Shown one piece after another: positions 21,201 through 29,155 of a DNA stretch of 64,000 bases. The translations under genes and the position numbers were made by a program. Under the pieces are notes generated by a model. That model searched no databases and was not told where the DNA came from. It saw only the letters and a list, made by a program, of their open reading frames with translations. Origin of the DNA: Bacteroidia bacterium (GTDB taxonomy: Bacteria > Bacteroidota > Bacteroidia > Bacteroidales > Azobacteroidaceae); NCBI GenBank assembly GCA_025996865.1, contig BNTV01000003.1, forward strand, positions 1 to 64,000. The letters run 5' to 3'. How positions within the stretch are numbered: the first letter of the stretch is position 1; each line of letters opens with the position of its first letter.

Positions 21201-21617
21201 CACGGCGGTTTGACATGGACGGATTCTCAAGGTCGCGAACGCCATGACGGACTTATTCTTCCGGGAGTGAAAGCCGATGGAACACCTAACGATAAAATAA
21301 TTTCCGCATACACTTATTACTCAACCTTCATTCATGATATGGGCACGGGTTGGCAACCGGATATGATAAAGGAAAACAATTATATCAAGTTTCGTGAATT
21401 GGCTTTGACATACACATTTCCTCAGCGTTTTTCAAAACAGTTGAAATTGCAGAAATTGGCGGTAGGTCTTACGGCAAGGAATCTTTTTTATTTTTATAAA
21501 AGTATTAAAAACATTGATTCCGAATCTATGCTTGGAACAGGAAACGATAGCTGGAGAGAAAATACGAATTTTCCATCACTTCGTTCTTATGGATTTAAAT
21601 TAAATGTTAGTTTTTAA
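18279..21617 (+). CDS. SusC-like TonB-linked outer-membrane transporter
   Basis: The 1112-residue protein starts with a signal peptide, then a carboxypeptidase-D-regulatory-like domain (GNVADEAGPIIGANVSVVG). The SusC plug signatures follow: VLDEVVITALGIKRDNRALGY, NIRGAQGL, PLFVVDGVPI, and the SMEILKGAKAAVLYGSLGANGV block. The large barrel ends in SYGFKLNVSF. It imports an oligomer, usually a glycan, with the SusD protein 19 bp downstream. No glycoside hydrolase or sensor gene is adjacent, so the substrate is not indicated. Confidence 0.96.
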   Translation: MVRFQKKFALFARTYILYISMCIGGIVIPTQVYAEQKTDAQQQQKALKGNVADEAGPIIGANVSVVGKTIGTVTDENGNFTLSNLANGDVIRITYLGYFSKDIVYSGQASVNVTLTEDAKVLDEVVITALGIKRDNRALGYAVSSIRGEDMIKAGVTSNPLATLYGKAAGVGIQATAAGPMGGMKINIRGAQGLESTSGTRPLFVVDGVPIYDTESSMASRDYNPLNSFDFGSAVNDINVEDIASMEILKGAKAAVLYGSLGANGVVLIATKNGAGTRGLGVQVSYGQEWHEPYSLINFQNEYGSGENEYSYNYEDDAQTIRRTVSSRFNFGPKFDGSNIKFFDGSNRQYLPYENNYLDMFDTGTSRNVSASIQGGNEKSNMRLAFTNYDYDGITPNQSQMKNTLSFNGQMEVSKFAKFEFVQNLYNIKSQNRMSNIQHLIAFGTFNRDYDIKTAMTAYKDENGWMRTIDELGHLDGKSWGWPDAFLDPNHINDGFFNMMWNMNENRNTDKRMHSITSAKATLTFLPFLSLTLQGGLDYTDTDYSTKNMSYRQNETTGSYEGGLFSFERERNTIQGYEAFLSFNKSFIDDKLNVFAFGGPAYRKVSYTDMNVGTRGNSKFPGFWSLSNADTWPSSYDRYVSGFTQENESLYSVLGQGTISWGMEYIFEIQARNDWASTLPKANRSYFYPGASFTWNFTETFEIPQINYGKLFLSWADVGRPANRYYALRTYTIETLPPPNTNINDVTGPTDLFSGDLKPEKKREFEIGTSLRMLKNNRLELNMSYYNATWYNQIMGVPLSSTTGSTNIRINAGEINNQGLELFINGALVTTDPFRWEMTLTAAKQWDNIKKLYPGITQKQESAGNLLRRKTEGERMNTLWIQDYARNEEGTRIVGDNGLYYLSNDPKDEICLGSTNTDIYGGLTTNFYLQGKWGMLNLMGALDYKFGGMILSYSNFYLQGNGLTEETLAYRDTEHGGLTWTDSQGRERHDGLILPGVKADGTPNDKIISAYTYYSTFIHDMGTGWQPDMIKENNYIKFRELALTYTFPQRFSKQLKLQKLAVGLTARNLFYFYKSIKNIDSESMLGTGNDSWRENTNFPSLRSYGFKLNVSF

Positions 21618-21636
21618 CTTATTAAATTGATTTGTT

Positions 21637-23493
21637 ATGAGAAAGTTATTATATTTATTATTATTAATACCGTTCCTGATGCCTTCATGTAATGAGCAAT
21701 TGGACAGAGATTGGAAAAATCCGAATGTTTACCAGCCAAAACCGGATGAAGTTGTTTCCGGATTATTTATTCACTTGCAGAAGAACCGTTTTTGGTTGAA
21801 AGATTACGGCGAATGGTACTGGTATCTTAGCAGTTGGGATCAAGGCATATTTCAGATTTCACAGGTATGCACTTATGTACCGTACTCAGGCGCTTACTGT
21901 GAATTTTGGGCAGACGACCACTATGGTGATGCCGAAAATTTTGTGAGCGACGCGAATGGTAACATACCCGCAAAGTTTGAACGTTTTTATACGGAAATGA
22001 ATAATTACGGCTTAATTCGTGATGAAATTGCAACTTTAGGAGAAGCGGATTATGACAATAACGTTATTTATCTTAAACTTGCCACGATTCTAAAAGACGT
22101 GATTGCGTTACAAACGGTAGATTTGTTCAACAGTATTCCTTATTTCGACGCATTCAAGGGTAGTGAAGCAATCTTTTTTACGCCTTACGATGACCCGATG
22201 GAAATATACAAGTCAGTTATTGAGGAATACCGGACGATTGCAGGCGAATTACCCGGAGTTTATGGGAAAATGTCTGATTTGTCTAAAAGTACTTTTGCAA
22301 GACAAGATATATTTTTTAACGGGGATGTGGAGAAATGGGTGAAATATATAAATGCCGAAATACTGAAATCTTGTGTTCGTATTTCAGGCGTTGCTGCTGA
22401 TTATATAAAACCAATATTGTCGGAAGCGATCAAAAACCTTCCTGCGACGGATTTTACTTTTCCTTCTCCCCAAGTCAATGAAAACAGAATCGGTGTATCT
22501 GCCGGAGGTATAATACAACGTGGTTTATATGAACAATACTACCAGTTAAGTATTCCCGACATTATCATGACCCGTATTAATCGCGGTAAAGACATCTACG
22601 AAACTGAGATAGACGACCCGCGTTTGCCGGTACTGGCAATAGGTTATGCGGAAACCGGAAAAGCGGATAGCGTCGAATATTATGGTGTTTCGGGAAATTG
22701 GGAACGCAACAAATATCTCAGGACACTTCCGGTTGATACAGTACTCCCAATAGATAGTTGCAGAAGAAATGTTTATCCGCAAGGAATAACAGCTCAAAGC
22801 AATGCGATCAGACCAACTCTTCCGATGGACAACATGGTTAAAGCATGCAGATGGTCTTATTACAATCCAATTACTTTTGTACTTGCGGAAACTCCGCTTG
22901 ATATCTTTTCACTTGCCGAAATAGATTTGCTGCTTGCCGAAGTTGCTTTGAAAGGATTAACCCCGACGGGAAAAACTCCCGGTCAGCACATTAACGACGC
23001 GGTTGTTCATTCTACGGATTTTTGGTATATGATGAATTCCTCAGTAAATTATGCAGGCACCATGTCGGACGAAACCCGGAAAATACTGACGCCTGCAAAA
23101 CCGTCCGCCGGCATTATCAATGCCTATGCAAGTACGATCCAAAGAGAATTTGAAACTGCCCCCGGAGTAGAAGACAAAATGGAAATCTTGATGCAACAAA
23201 AATATATTCATTTGAATATTTTTGAAGCATTTGAATGTTTTACGGAATTGCGCCGTACCCGGCATCCGAAATTGGAACCCATTACGTGTTATGGTTCGAG
23301 TACCAAGTTAGACAATCAAACAATGATGATTGAACGTTTCAAATTGCCGACTTCCGAAAGGACAAACAATTTCGAAGAATATTCTAAAGTAATGAAAGAT
23401 GACTTGTGGGGTAAACCTGTCTTCTGGGTTCCGCAGGATAAAATCAGTGAACTATATTTCTTGCCGCAAGCGATAAAAGCGCCGCTGCCGTGA
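21637..23493 (+). CDS. SusD/RagB-family surface lipoprotein
   Basis: The 618-residue protein has the lipobox LMPSCNEQ and the helical TPR-like layout of SusD/RagB proteins (EPIPYF-like region VDLFNSIPYFDAF, ILLAEVALKG, MQQKYIHLN). It forms the lid of the SusC transporter encoded just upstream and would bind the substrate at the cell surface. It is somewhat longer than typical (about 500-560), closer to the SusD-like proteins of the peptide/RagB type. An intrinsic terminator follows. Confidence 0.92.
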   Translation: MRKLLYLLLLIPFLMPSCNEQLDRDWKNPNVYQPKPDEVVSGLFIHLQKNRFWLKDYGEWYWYLSSWDQGIFQISQVCTYVPYSGAYCEFWADDHYGDAENFVSDANGNIPAKFERFYTEMNNYGLIRDEIATLGEADYDNNVIYLKLATILKDVIALQTVDLFNSIPYFDAFKGSEAIFFTPYDDPMEIYKSVIEEYRTIAGELPGVYGKMSDLSKSTFARQDIFFNGDVEKWVKYINAEILKSCVRISGVAADYIKPILSEAIKNLPATDFTFPSPQVNENRIGVSAGGIIQRGLYEQYYQLSIPDIIMTRINRGKDIYETEIDDPRLPVLAIGYAETGKADSVEYYGVSGNWERNKYLRTLPVDTVLPIDSCRRNVYPQGITAQSNAIRPTLPMDNMVKACRWSYYNPITFVLAETPLDIFSLAEIDLLLAEVALKGLTPTGKTPGQHINDAVVHSTDFWYMMNSSVNYAGTMSDETRKILTPAKPSAGIINAYASTIQREFETAPGVEDKMEILMQQKYIHLNIFEAFECFTELRRTRHPKLEPITCYGSSTKLDNQTMMIERFKLPTSERTNNFEEYSKVMKDDLWGKPVFWVPQDKISELYFLPQAIKAPLP

Positions 23494-23506
23494 TTTTTCT
23501 AATCGT

Positions 23507-23536
23507 AAAAAAGGGACTTGTTAAAGTCCCTTTTTT
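23507..23536 (+). terminator. Intrinsic terminator after the SusC/SusD pair
   Basis: The perfect stem AAAGGGACTT/AAGTCCCTTT with loop GTT is followed by a T-run. It lies 14 bp after the SusD stop codon. Confidence 0.9.
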
Positions 23537-23592
23537 ATTGGTTGTGTGTCGTGCAGGATGATTAGCTGCCCCTTAATCTTGACAAGGGTAAT

Positions 23593-23781
23593 CTATCTTT
23601 TCAGAAAGTATATCAACCTATTTTTCAAGTTATGAAATTCAATAATTATTTGGTCAACATTATTAAGATGCTCGTAAAAATCAGTTTCGTTCAATATGGA
23701 ATATTCACTTTCTTCAATATCCATTTTCAAGAGGATTTTTTCTGTCGTGATATTGTTTTTTATTGGTAGCCTCAGGCTACT
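23593..23781 (-). pseudogene. C-terminal fragment of an FkbM-type methyltransferase
   Basis: The minus-strand frame ending at 23593-23595 contains KILLKMDIEESEYSIL and then VDQIIIEFHNL. The pair KxDIEGxEyxiL and viEfH is the signature of FkbM-family SAM-dependent methyltransferases. The Gly of the DIEG motif is Glu here. No start codon or N-terminal half is present. It is a remnant in an accessory stretch. Confidence 0.5.
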
Positions 23782-23800
23782 GCTTAGTTAGGTTCGCTCT

Positions 23801-24528
23801 CTAACGAGAGCAAATTTTAACACGAATTAAGATGCGTTTGCCCTGTGTCGTACCGGCAGTAAGCACCTTGTTGGGATAATAGCGAAAACGGGCATATTGA
23901 TGATTTGTACGGGCACCGTCATGACTGGGGTAACCCGAAATCTCGCTGCACTGAAAATAGGTATCGGTGGAGTAATCCCCGATATAATAGTCGTTATAGG
24001 GAGTGTTTAGCCACGAAGCCGGACAACTACTGACAGCGGTTGATTGTCCCTGTGCGCGGATAAATACTTTGCCGTTGGGCGAACTGTTTTTCCATTTGAT
24101 TCGTACATGCGCCACTTCATCAGGGCTGCATTATAGGCGGGACCTCCAATGTCGAAAACGTTTTGCCCATCGATATAAACATAAGCATTTTCTATCCATT
24201 CATTAAGCCCGTCACCCCAATCGTCCTGAACCATTACGGTAAATTCCAAGCAATTTTCGTCGGCGTTCCATTTAACGTCGTGGAGCGGATTGGCGGGGGA
24301 AAAACCCGCGCCGGAAATGGCGGCGAACGCGTTTGATGCAAAAAAGAGGAGAAGGAGAAAAACTCCCACCCCGGCAACGCGCTTACACCACTCCCCCCGG
24401 GGGCTTGTTTGTCTTTCTTTTTGGAGAGCCTGTCCCGGTTTTCCGGGAGGTTGGCAGAGGTTTTCTGCAAAGGGGGCTTCCAGTGTGCGGCACCCGCCGG
24501 TTTTTGAACTAAGTAAATGTTGGTTCAT
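23801..24528 (-). pseudogene. Secreted protein gene broken by a frameshift
   Basis: The two overlapping minus-strand frames belong together. The upstream frame (from 24528) has a hydrophobic signal-like segment, VGVFLLLLFFASNAFA, then ISGAGFSPANPLHDVKWN and VYIDGQNVFDIGGPAYNAA. The downstream frame (to 23801) continues with DEVAHVRIKWKNSSPNGKVF and HQYARFRYYPNKVL. The switch is at about 24115-24125 and needs a one-base shift. No family is recognised; the content suggests a small beta-rich exported domain. It is 20 bp after an HU-like gene on the same strand. GC is higher than in the surroundings, suggesting transfer. A sequencing error or programmed shift cannot be excluded. Confidence 0.5.
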
Positions 24529-24548
24529 TTGTGTTATATATTTAAAGT

Positions 24549-24944
24549 TTAAAATTGATTCGATGTGAAACGGGAATCTGTTTCAAAATGGATGTCGCCC
24601 AACTGTTTTTTCAGTTCCACACCGGGTGTGAAAACGATTCTCACGCCGGAAATTTTACCTGCGTTGAAATCTTTTTCGTTCTCCACGCCCTCGCTGCCGA
24701 AGGATACGCGCAGCGTACCCAGTTCGCCGAGGCTGACGCTCTTTCCCATCAGGAGATACTTGGGGAGTATGTCCAGCAGGTTTTCGATGACACTCGACAC
24801 GTCGCCGCGCGAAAGCGCCGAGATACTCACTATTTCCTTGGCCAAATCCGTTTTTGTGATTTTTCCGTCATTCACGGGCGAAGCATACCACTTCACCACC
24901 GTTCTGTCTTGCGGGTTTGCCCGCTGAGTCATTTTGTACTTCAT
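24549..24944 (-). CDS. HU-family DNA-binding protein (long Bacteroidota type)
   Basis: The 131-residue protein aligns by eye to the HU/IHF fold in the long form common in Bacteroidota. It starts MKYKMTQRANPQDRTVVKWYASPV, has ITKTDLAKEIVSISALSRGDV as the helical body, and carries LMGKSVSLGELGTLRVSFGS as the strand region before the DNA arm. A C-terminal extension (VELKKQLGDIHF) is typical. Many copies of this type occur per genome, often next to exported proteins as here. A role in DNA compaction is expected; a specific role is unknown. Confidence 0.85.
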   Translation of the reverse strand: MKYKMTQRANPQDRTVVKWYASPVNDGKITKTDLAKEIVSISALSRGDVSSVIENLLDILPKYLLMGKSVSLGELGTLRVSFGSEGVENEKDFNAGKISGVRIVFTPGVELKKQLGDIHFETDSRFTSNQF

Positions 24945-25021
24945 AATTGTTGTAATTTATAATATATAATAATGTATAACATAATGTTGTTTCTACCCGT
25001 TGCCCGTTGTAGAGACGCGAT

Positions 25022-25049
25022 GTAGAGACGCGATTAATCGCGTCTTTAC
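25022..25049. repeat. 28-bp palindrome, GTAGAGACG family
   Basis: The arms are GTAGAGACG and CGTCTTTAC around the self-complementary centre CGATTAATCG. A truncated copy (TTGTAGAGACGCGA) directly precedes it. Confidence 0.9.
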
Positions 25050-25283
25050 GTGGTGCGGTTGCCGTTGCCGTATGAAAATTTATTTTCTACCGTACATAAA
25101 TCAAATTCTCTGCGCATGAAATTTTATTTTTTTACGCAAGGAAATTTTTCCGCGTATGGGAATGTTTCCATTCGACGGCAAAGGTACTGCCGAAGTATCC
25201 AAAGGGAGGCGACAATTCGGCACAAAAAGGCGACATTTTGTTCCAGAAGGTGTGTCTAAACAGGAATTTTTTTGATTTTGGGG

Positions 25284-25311
25284 GTAGAGACGGATAATTA
25301 TCCGTCTCTAC
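25284..25311. repeat. 28-bp palindrome, GTAGAGACG family
   Basis: A perfect palindrome with centre GGATAATTATCC. It lies 20 bp from the stop codon of the nucleotidyltransferase gene and could also act as a hairpin there. Confidence 0.9.
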
Positions 25312-25330
25312 CCGCGAACGGATGGGGTTA

Positions 25331-25687
25331 TCAGTCTCCTCCTAAATCTGTAATGATGTCCTGAATTTGTTTTTTGACGGATGCTTCGTCGATTATTTCA
25401 AGGTTGCGGATGATTGCGTCCTGTTCTACCCACTGTTTCTCGAAATTATCGTAATTGTGAAGTTTGTTTGCCAGATATTCGACTTTGGCAATGCAGTCTC
25501 GGATGTGTCCAAGTCTGAACAAGTTTCCATCATTCATTGCTGTATATTGTTTAAAACTGTAAAGAATGTCGATGTCGCTGTTCTCTGTCTCCTCATTGCG
25601 GGCGACAGAACCGAATATCCCTATCCTGACAGAATTGTAGGGCATCATTGAATCAATGATAATGTCTATCTGTTTTTGCGACAACAT
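25331..25687 (-). CDS. MNT-type minimal nucleotidyltransferase
   Basis: The 118-residue protein carries the nucleotidyltransferase signature IGIFGSVARNEETENSDIDIL (about residues 22-42): GS followed by DxD. These small proteins usually act as antitoxins that adenylylate a HEPN ribonuclease partner. No HEPN gene is adjacent. The C-terminal half (LFRLGHIRDCIAKVEYLANKL and IIRNLEIIDEA) looks like the start of a HEPN-like helical region that is cut short, so either the partner has been lost or the protein is standalone. Confidence 0.7.
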   Translation of the reverse strand: MLSQKQIDIIIDSMMPYNSVRIGIFGSVARNEETENSDIDILYSFKQYTAMNDGNLFRLGHIRDCIAKVEYLANKLHNYDNFEKQWVEQDAIIRNLEIIDEASVKKQIQDIITDLGGD

Positions 25688-25745
25688 TTTTGTTCTTCTT
25701 TATTATGTCGCAAAGATATGATATTCCTTTCAGTTAAACAAATCC

Positions 25746-26275
25746 TTAACAGGATTTTTGCCGCCTGTAATTGGCCGGGGAAAAACCGGTGCAGGAACGG
25801 AACTGTCGTATGAAATAGCTTTCGTAAGAATATCCTGCGCGGGTGGCAAGCGTGTCGCTGTGCATTCCGGTTAGGTCGGCGGTGGCGGTGGGGTCGGCGG
25901 GTAGAGACGCGATTAATCGCGTCTCTACAATGGGCGTTTCGTCGGCCATTGCGCGTTCGATGGCGTGGAACTGATGCGCGTAATTGACAAACCGGAAAGC
26001 GAAATAGACATAAAAAATATCGAATACGACGGCAAACAGCAATGCGACGAGGGTGGACATGAACAGGGAGGAAAGCAGCGCCATGACGCCGATGGCGAGC
26101 GCGGCGAAAAATGAAAAGGCGACCCAGTGCAACCGTCCGGCTTCCATGTCGGAAAAGTAATTGTCCATCCGCAGTTTAAATTGCCGGTAACTCCTGAGAA
26201 ACAGGAAGGTGTATCGCACCAGCAGCAGAACATAAGTTACTTCACGGAAAATATACCGCCATCCGGGGAAGCGGA
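25746..26275 (-). pseudogene. Decayed membrane-bound AraC-type regulator
   Basis: The frame opens upstream without a start codon (RYIFREVTYVLLLVRYTFLFLRSYRQ, from about 26275; the first Met is at 26219). It has two transmembrane segments (WVAFSFFAALAIGVMALLSSL and a second at about residues 55-75). It ends with the second half of an AraC DNA-binding domain: LATRAGYSYESYFIRQFRSCTGFSPANYRR. The first helix-turn-helix is missing, and in its place lie proline-rich residues and a 28-bp palindrome read as IVETRLIASL. It is a deleted derivative of the membrane-anchored AraC regulators seen in Bacteroidales. Confidence 0.55.
25901..25928. repeat. 28-bp palindrome inside the AraC-type remnant
   Basis: GTAGAGACG and CGTCTCTAC flank CGATTAATCG. 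It is in frame with the remnant at about residues 98-107. Confidence 0.9.
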
Positions 26276-26296
26276 CTTACAGCAGCGTAAGCATCT

Positions 26297-26340
26297 TTTT
26301 GATTCCCATAGGGAATACATATCAATAGAAAACTTGCCCA
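26297..26340. repeat. Interspersed repeat ending ATATCAATAGAAAA
   Basis: The sequence GATTCCCATAGGGAATACAT followed by ATCAATAGAAAA shares its right end with the repeats at 38804-38956, 39091-39180 and 57600-57668. It marks the broken 5' edge of the AraC-type remnant. Confidence 0.55.
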
Positions 26341-26420
26341 ACACGATTGGACAGACCTGCCCAACTCTCCGATACCGATTTGGGCAAGTCTTTTTTAGTA
26401 AAAAAGTTATTGATATATAA

Positions 26421-26450
26421 TTGAAAATTTAGAAACTTTATATAATTTTG
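26421..26450 (+). promoter_or_regulatory. Promoter of the 26488 lipoprotein gene
   Basis: TTG at 26421 and TAATTTTG at 26443-26450, spaced 19 bp. Transcription would start near 26455, which argues against the first ATG at 26455 and for the Met at 26488. Confidence 0.6.
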
Positions 26451-26487
26451 CCAAATGAATCTTATGAAACAAATAAATCTTATAAAA

Positions 26488-27468
26488 ATGGAAACAAAGA
26501 ATTTTTTCAGTAAACTAACAGTATTGTATTACATATTGCCATTGATATTCACGGCCTGTTCTAACGCCGTTGACATTGACCAAAACGAAGATGCGGGACA
26601 ATCCGGCTTGCCGTCATTCAACAGAATTGACGGCGGACGTCTGGTGGCTCTTGCCACTTGCAGATTGTTCGATGCCCAAAAGTCCACAACCAAAAGTTCG
26701 GCTCTGAACGCCGAGACCGTGAAAAATCTGCCTCAAACGAGAGCCTCCGAAGCCAGTGCGGAATCTTTTCGCATAAAATATGGTTTTGACTGTGTTGAAA
26801 TCCTTGGCGGCATCCGCTATACGGTTAAAAATGCAGATATTCCGCTCATAAACGACGTGTGCGGGACGGGTGAAACAGACGTCATTCTAACCTCATTCGT
26901 AACGTATATTTATTCGGATAACGACGGCCTGCAACCTGTCGTCGATGACGCTTTAATCGTTTTCCGGAGCGAACAGGGAATCTATGCGTGTATGCTCAAT
27001 AGCGGCGGCGAATATGCCGTTTACAGTTCGCACAAACGTTTTGAGCAAAGCGCCATAGTAAAAGATTTCACTCCTCCCGTGTACGAATTTTACCTGAAAA
27101 ACGAAAAAGGGACAAGCCTGTTGAGCGGCTCTATCATTATCGCCGAAGACGGTTCTTCTCAAAAAAAGACGAATCTGACATGGTTTCCGTTGCAAGAACA
27201 GGAATCAATCTCGGAAAACAGCCTGTTCAGTATAGACGAATTAACCTCCGCATCGCAAATAGAGCAACCGTGTACGATAACCGAAACGGGTGGAAAATAC
27301 TTTTTAGTGAATAGCGATTCCAACTTGAAGAAAATCTGTTTTGACGAATACACCGAAATGTACAATGGCATTGCTGCAGGCGACAAGGTTACCGTAACGT
27401 TCGATAAACTGTACGAAAAATATAATCCCCAAGTAGTATTTGCAAATAAAGTAATGAAAAAGCTTTAA
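26488..27468 (+). CDS. Hypothetical lipoprotein
   Basis: From the chosen Met the product is 326 residues, beginning METKNFFSKLTVLYYILPLI and a lipobox ending FTACSN. The open frame extends to 26455, but the promoter position makes that start unlikely. The mature part is Ser/Thr- and acid-rich. It contains VALATCRLFDAQ, FRIKYGFDCVEILGG and an ending AAGDKVTVTFDKLYEKYNPQ that resembles an OB-like strand segment. No named family is recognised. It is a single transcription unit before the aldA operon, probably anchored in the outer membrane. Confidence 0.6.
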   Translation: METKNFFSKLTVLYYILPLIFTACSNAVDIDQNEDAGQSGLPSFNRIDGGRLVALATCRLFDAQKSTTKSSALNAETVKNLPQTRASEASAESFRIKYGFDCVEILGGIRYTVKNADIPLINDVCGTGETDVILTSFVTYIYSDNDGLQPVVDDALIVFRSEQGIYACMLNSGGEYAVYSSHKRFEQSAIVKDFTPPVYEFYLKNEKGTSLLSGSIIIAEDGSSQKKTNLTWFPLQEQESISENSLFSIDELTSASQIEQPCTITETGGKYFLVNSDSNLKKICFDEYTEMYNGIAAGDKVTVTFDKLYEKYNPQVVFANKVMKKL

Positions 27469-27483
27469 ATAGAGGGTACAGGA

Positions 27484-27576
27484 CTATATTTCCAATTCAG
27501 CCTCTCTGCTTCCTTTTCGATTAGCTTTCACATAATCGCTAATCTTTCCTTTTGTCTTCATAATTTGCTTTTCCAT
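27484..27576 (-). CDS. Short conserved-looking peptide, possibly truncated
   Basis: The 30-residue frame MEKQIMKTKGKISDYVKANRKGSREAELEI resembles the N-terminus of small basic Bacteroidota proteins that begin with a KGK-SDYVKANRK-like segment. The usual longer tail is not present, so it may be a remnant. Positive charge suggests nucleic-acid binding. It is not assigned to a named family. Confidence 0.3.
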   Translation of the reverse strand: MEKQIMKTKGKISDYVKANRKGSREAELEI

Positions 27577-27599
27577 GTTCTACATCTGAAAAATTTTTG

Positions 27600-27607
27600 T
27601 AAATTTG
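27600..27607 (+). promoter_or_regulatory. Possible -7 box upstream of aldA
   Basis: TAAATTTG fits TAnnTTTG about 95 bp before the aldA start. A -33 element is not obvious. Confidence 0.35.
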
Positions 27608-27702
27608 TGATTCCTAAGAGAGACCTTGGGTGCGAAAGGTTCAAGGATTGCAACAATTGAACGGTTATATTCATAGAATCAATATAATTTTAAATTAATG
27701 TC

Positions 27703-29139
27703 ATGAAAGAATTAAAAATGTACATTGACGGCAAGTTCGTCGAAAACAAATCCGGTAAATGGATTAATGTGTTAAACCCTTCTACGGAAGAAGTTACTTC
27801 GCTGATGCCCGACGGCACAGTGGAAGAAGTGCAAACTGCTATTGAGGCTGCCGAAAAAGCCCAAGTCGCGTGGGAACGTGTCCCTGCTGTGGAACGGGCA
27901 AGTTATTTGATTAAAATTGCTGCCGGCATTCGCAAAAGAGAAAAAGAATTGACGGACATTATTGTCCGCGAAGGTGGAAAAACTCAAGGCTTGGCGAATG
28001 TGGAAGTATTGTTCACCGCCGATTACCTGGAGTATATGGCCGGTTGGGCGCGTCGTTACGAAGGCGAAATTATTCCCAGCGACCGTCCCAATGAAAACAT
28101 CTTCCTGTTTAAAAAGCCGATTGGCGTGACCACCGGTATTCTGCCTTGGAATTTTCCGTTCTTCTTGATTGCCCGCAAAGCCGCTCCTGCTTTGGTAACA
28201 GGAAACACGATTGTGATCAAACCCAGTCAGATTACACCGGAGAATGCGTATGTGTTTGCACAAATCGTGGATGAAGCAGGTGTGCCCCAAGGCGTATTCA
28301 ACATCGTGAACGGTCGCGGTTCCGTTATCGGACAAGAATTGGCGAGCAATCCGAAAGTGGGTATGGTCAGCCTTACCGGTAGTGTGGGTGCAGGAGTGGA
28401 AACGATGAAAGCCGCATCTGCCAATGTCATTAAAGTATCTTTGGAATTGGGCGGCAAAGCGCCTGCAATCGTATTGCCCGATGCCGACCTTGATTTGGCG
28501 GTTAAATCTATTATTGCTTCGCGGGTCATCAACACGGGACAGGTTTGTAATTGTTGCGAACGGGTGTATGTACATTCGAGCATCAAAGCAAAATTTGTGG
28601 AAAAAGTCGTTGCCGGAATGCAAGCAACCAAAGTGGGCAACCCCAACGAAGTCGTCGATTTGGATATGGGACCTCTTGTGGAAGCCAATGCTTTGAAATC
28701 AGTGGAAGAAAAAGTAGCAAAAGCTATACAGCAAGGCGCCAAACTGCTTTGCGGCGGCAAGCGCATCGGCACCAAAGGCTATTTCTTTGAACCTACTGTC
28801 TTGGACAACTGTACGCAAAAAATGGACATCATTCAAGAAGAAACATTCGGACCGGTATTGCCGATAGTGGAATTTACCGATCTGAACGATGCCATTGCCT
28901 GGGCGAATGATTGCGAATACGGCTTGACATCTTCTATTTATACCCAAAATTTGGATGCTGCTTTTAAACTGATTCGCTCCTTGAAATTCGGAGAAACCTA
29001 CGTAAATCGCGAAAATTTTGAAGCGATGCAAGGCTTCCACGCCGGATACCGTAAATCGGGTATTGGCGGCGCCGACGGCAAACATGGTTTGGAAGAATAT
29101 CTTCAAACGCAAATGGTTTATTTGGAAACCAAAGGATAA
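27703..29139 (+). CDS. aldA: Lactaldehyde/glycolaldehyde dehydrogenase
   Basis: This NAD-dependent aldehyde dehydrogenase oxidises L-lactaldehyde from rhamnose or fucose breakdown to L-lactate. At 478 residues it matches AldA in length. Visible are the cofactor region TGILPWNFPFFLIARK, the glutamate motif LELGGKAPAIV, the nucleophile loop NTGQVCNCCERVY, and a C-terminal GETYVNRENFEAMQGFHAG, which I know from AldA-type enzymes. It is the first gene of a unit with lutABC, whose enzymes would take its product on to pyruvate. The match in pathway order supports the substrate call. Confidence 0.88.
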   Translation: MKELKMYIDGKFVENKSGKWINVLNPSTEEVTSLMPDGTVEEVQTAIEAAEKAQVAWERVPAVERASYLIKIAAGIRKREKELTDIIVREGGKTQGLANVEVLFTADYLEYMAGWARRYEGEIIPSDRPNENIFLFKKPIGVTTGILPWNFPFFLIARKAAPALVTGNTIVIKPSQITPENAYVFAQIVDEAGVPQGVFNIVNGRGSVIGQELASNPKVGMVSLTGSVGAGVETMKAASANVIKVSLELGGKAPAIVLPDADLDLAVKSIIASRVINTGQVCNCCERVYVHSSIKAKFVEKVVAGMQATKVGNPNEVVDLDMGPLVEANALKSVEEKVAKAIQQGAKLLCGGKRIGTKGYFFEPTVLDNCTQKMDIIQEETFGPVLPIVEFTDLNDAIAWANDCEYGLTSSIYTQNLDAAFKLIRSLKFGETYVNRENFEAMQGFHAGYRKSGIGGADGKHGLEEYLQTQMVYLETKG

Positions 29140-29155
29140 GCGCCAAATTATTTAT

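Larger units (their letters stand above)
24945..25330. other. Repeat-rich intergenic stretch
   Basis: No gene is supported. It contains a 13-bp partial and a full copy of the 28-bp palindrome (25008-25049) and a second full copy at 25284-25311. Between them lies a divergent, AT-rich segment with imperfect ATGAAAATTTATTTT-like repeats and a CGACA-rich piece. Confidence 0.5.

Noticed and set aside
27772..28623. 283-residue frame antisense to aldA
   Set aside because: A long shadow frame in a conserved gene, with no signal or domain of its own.
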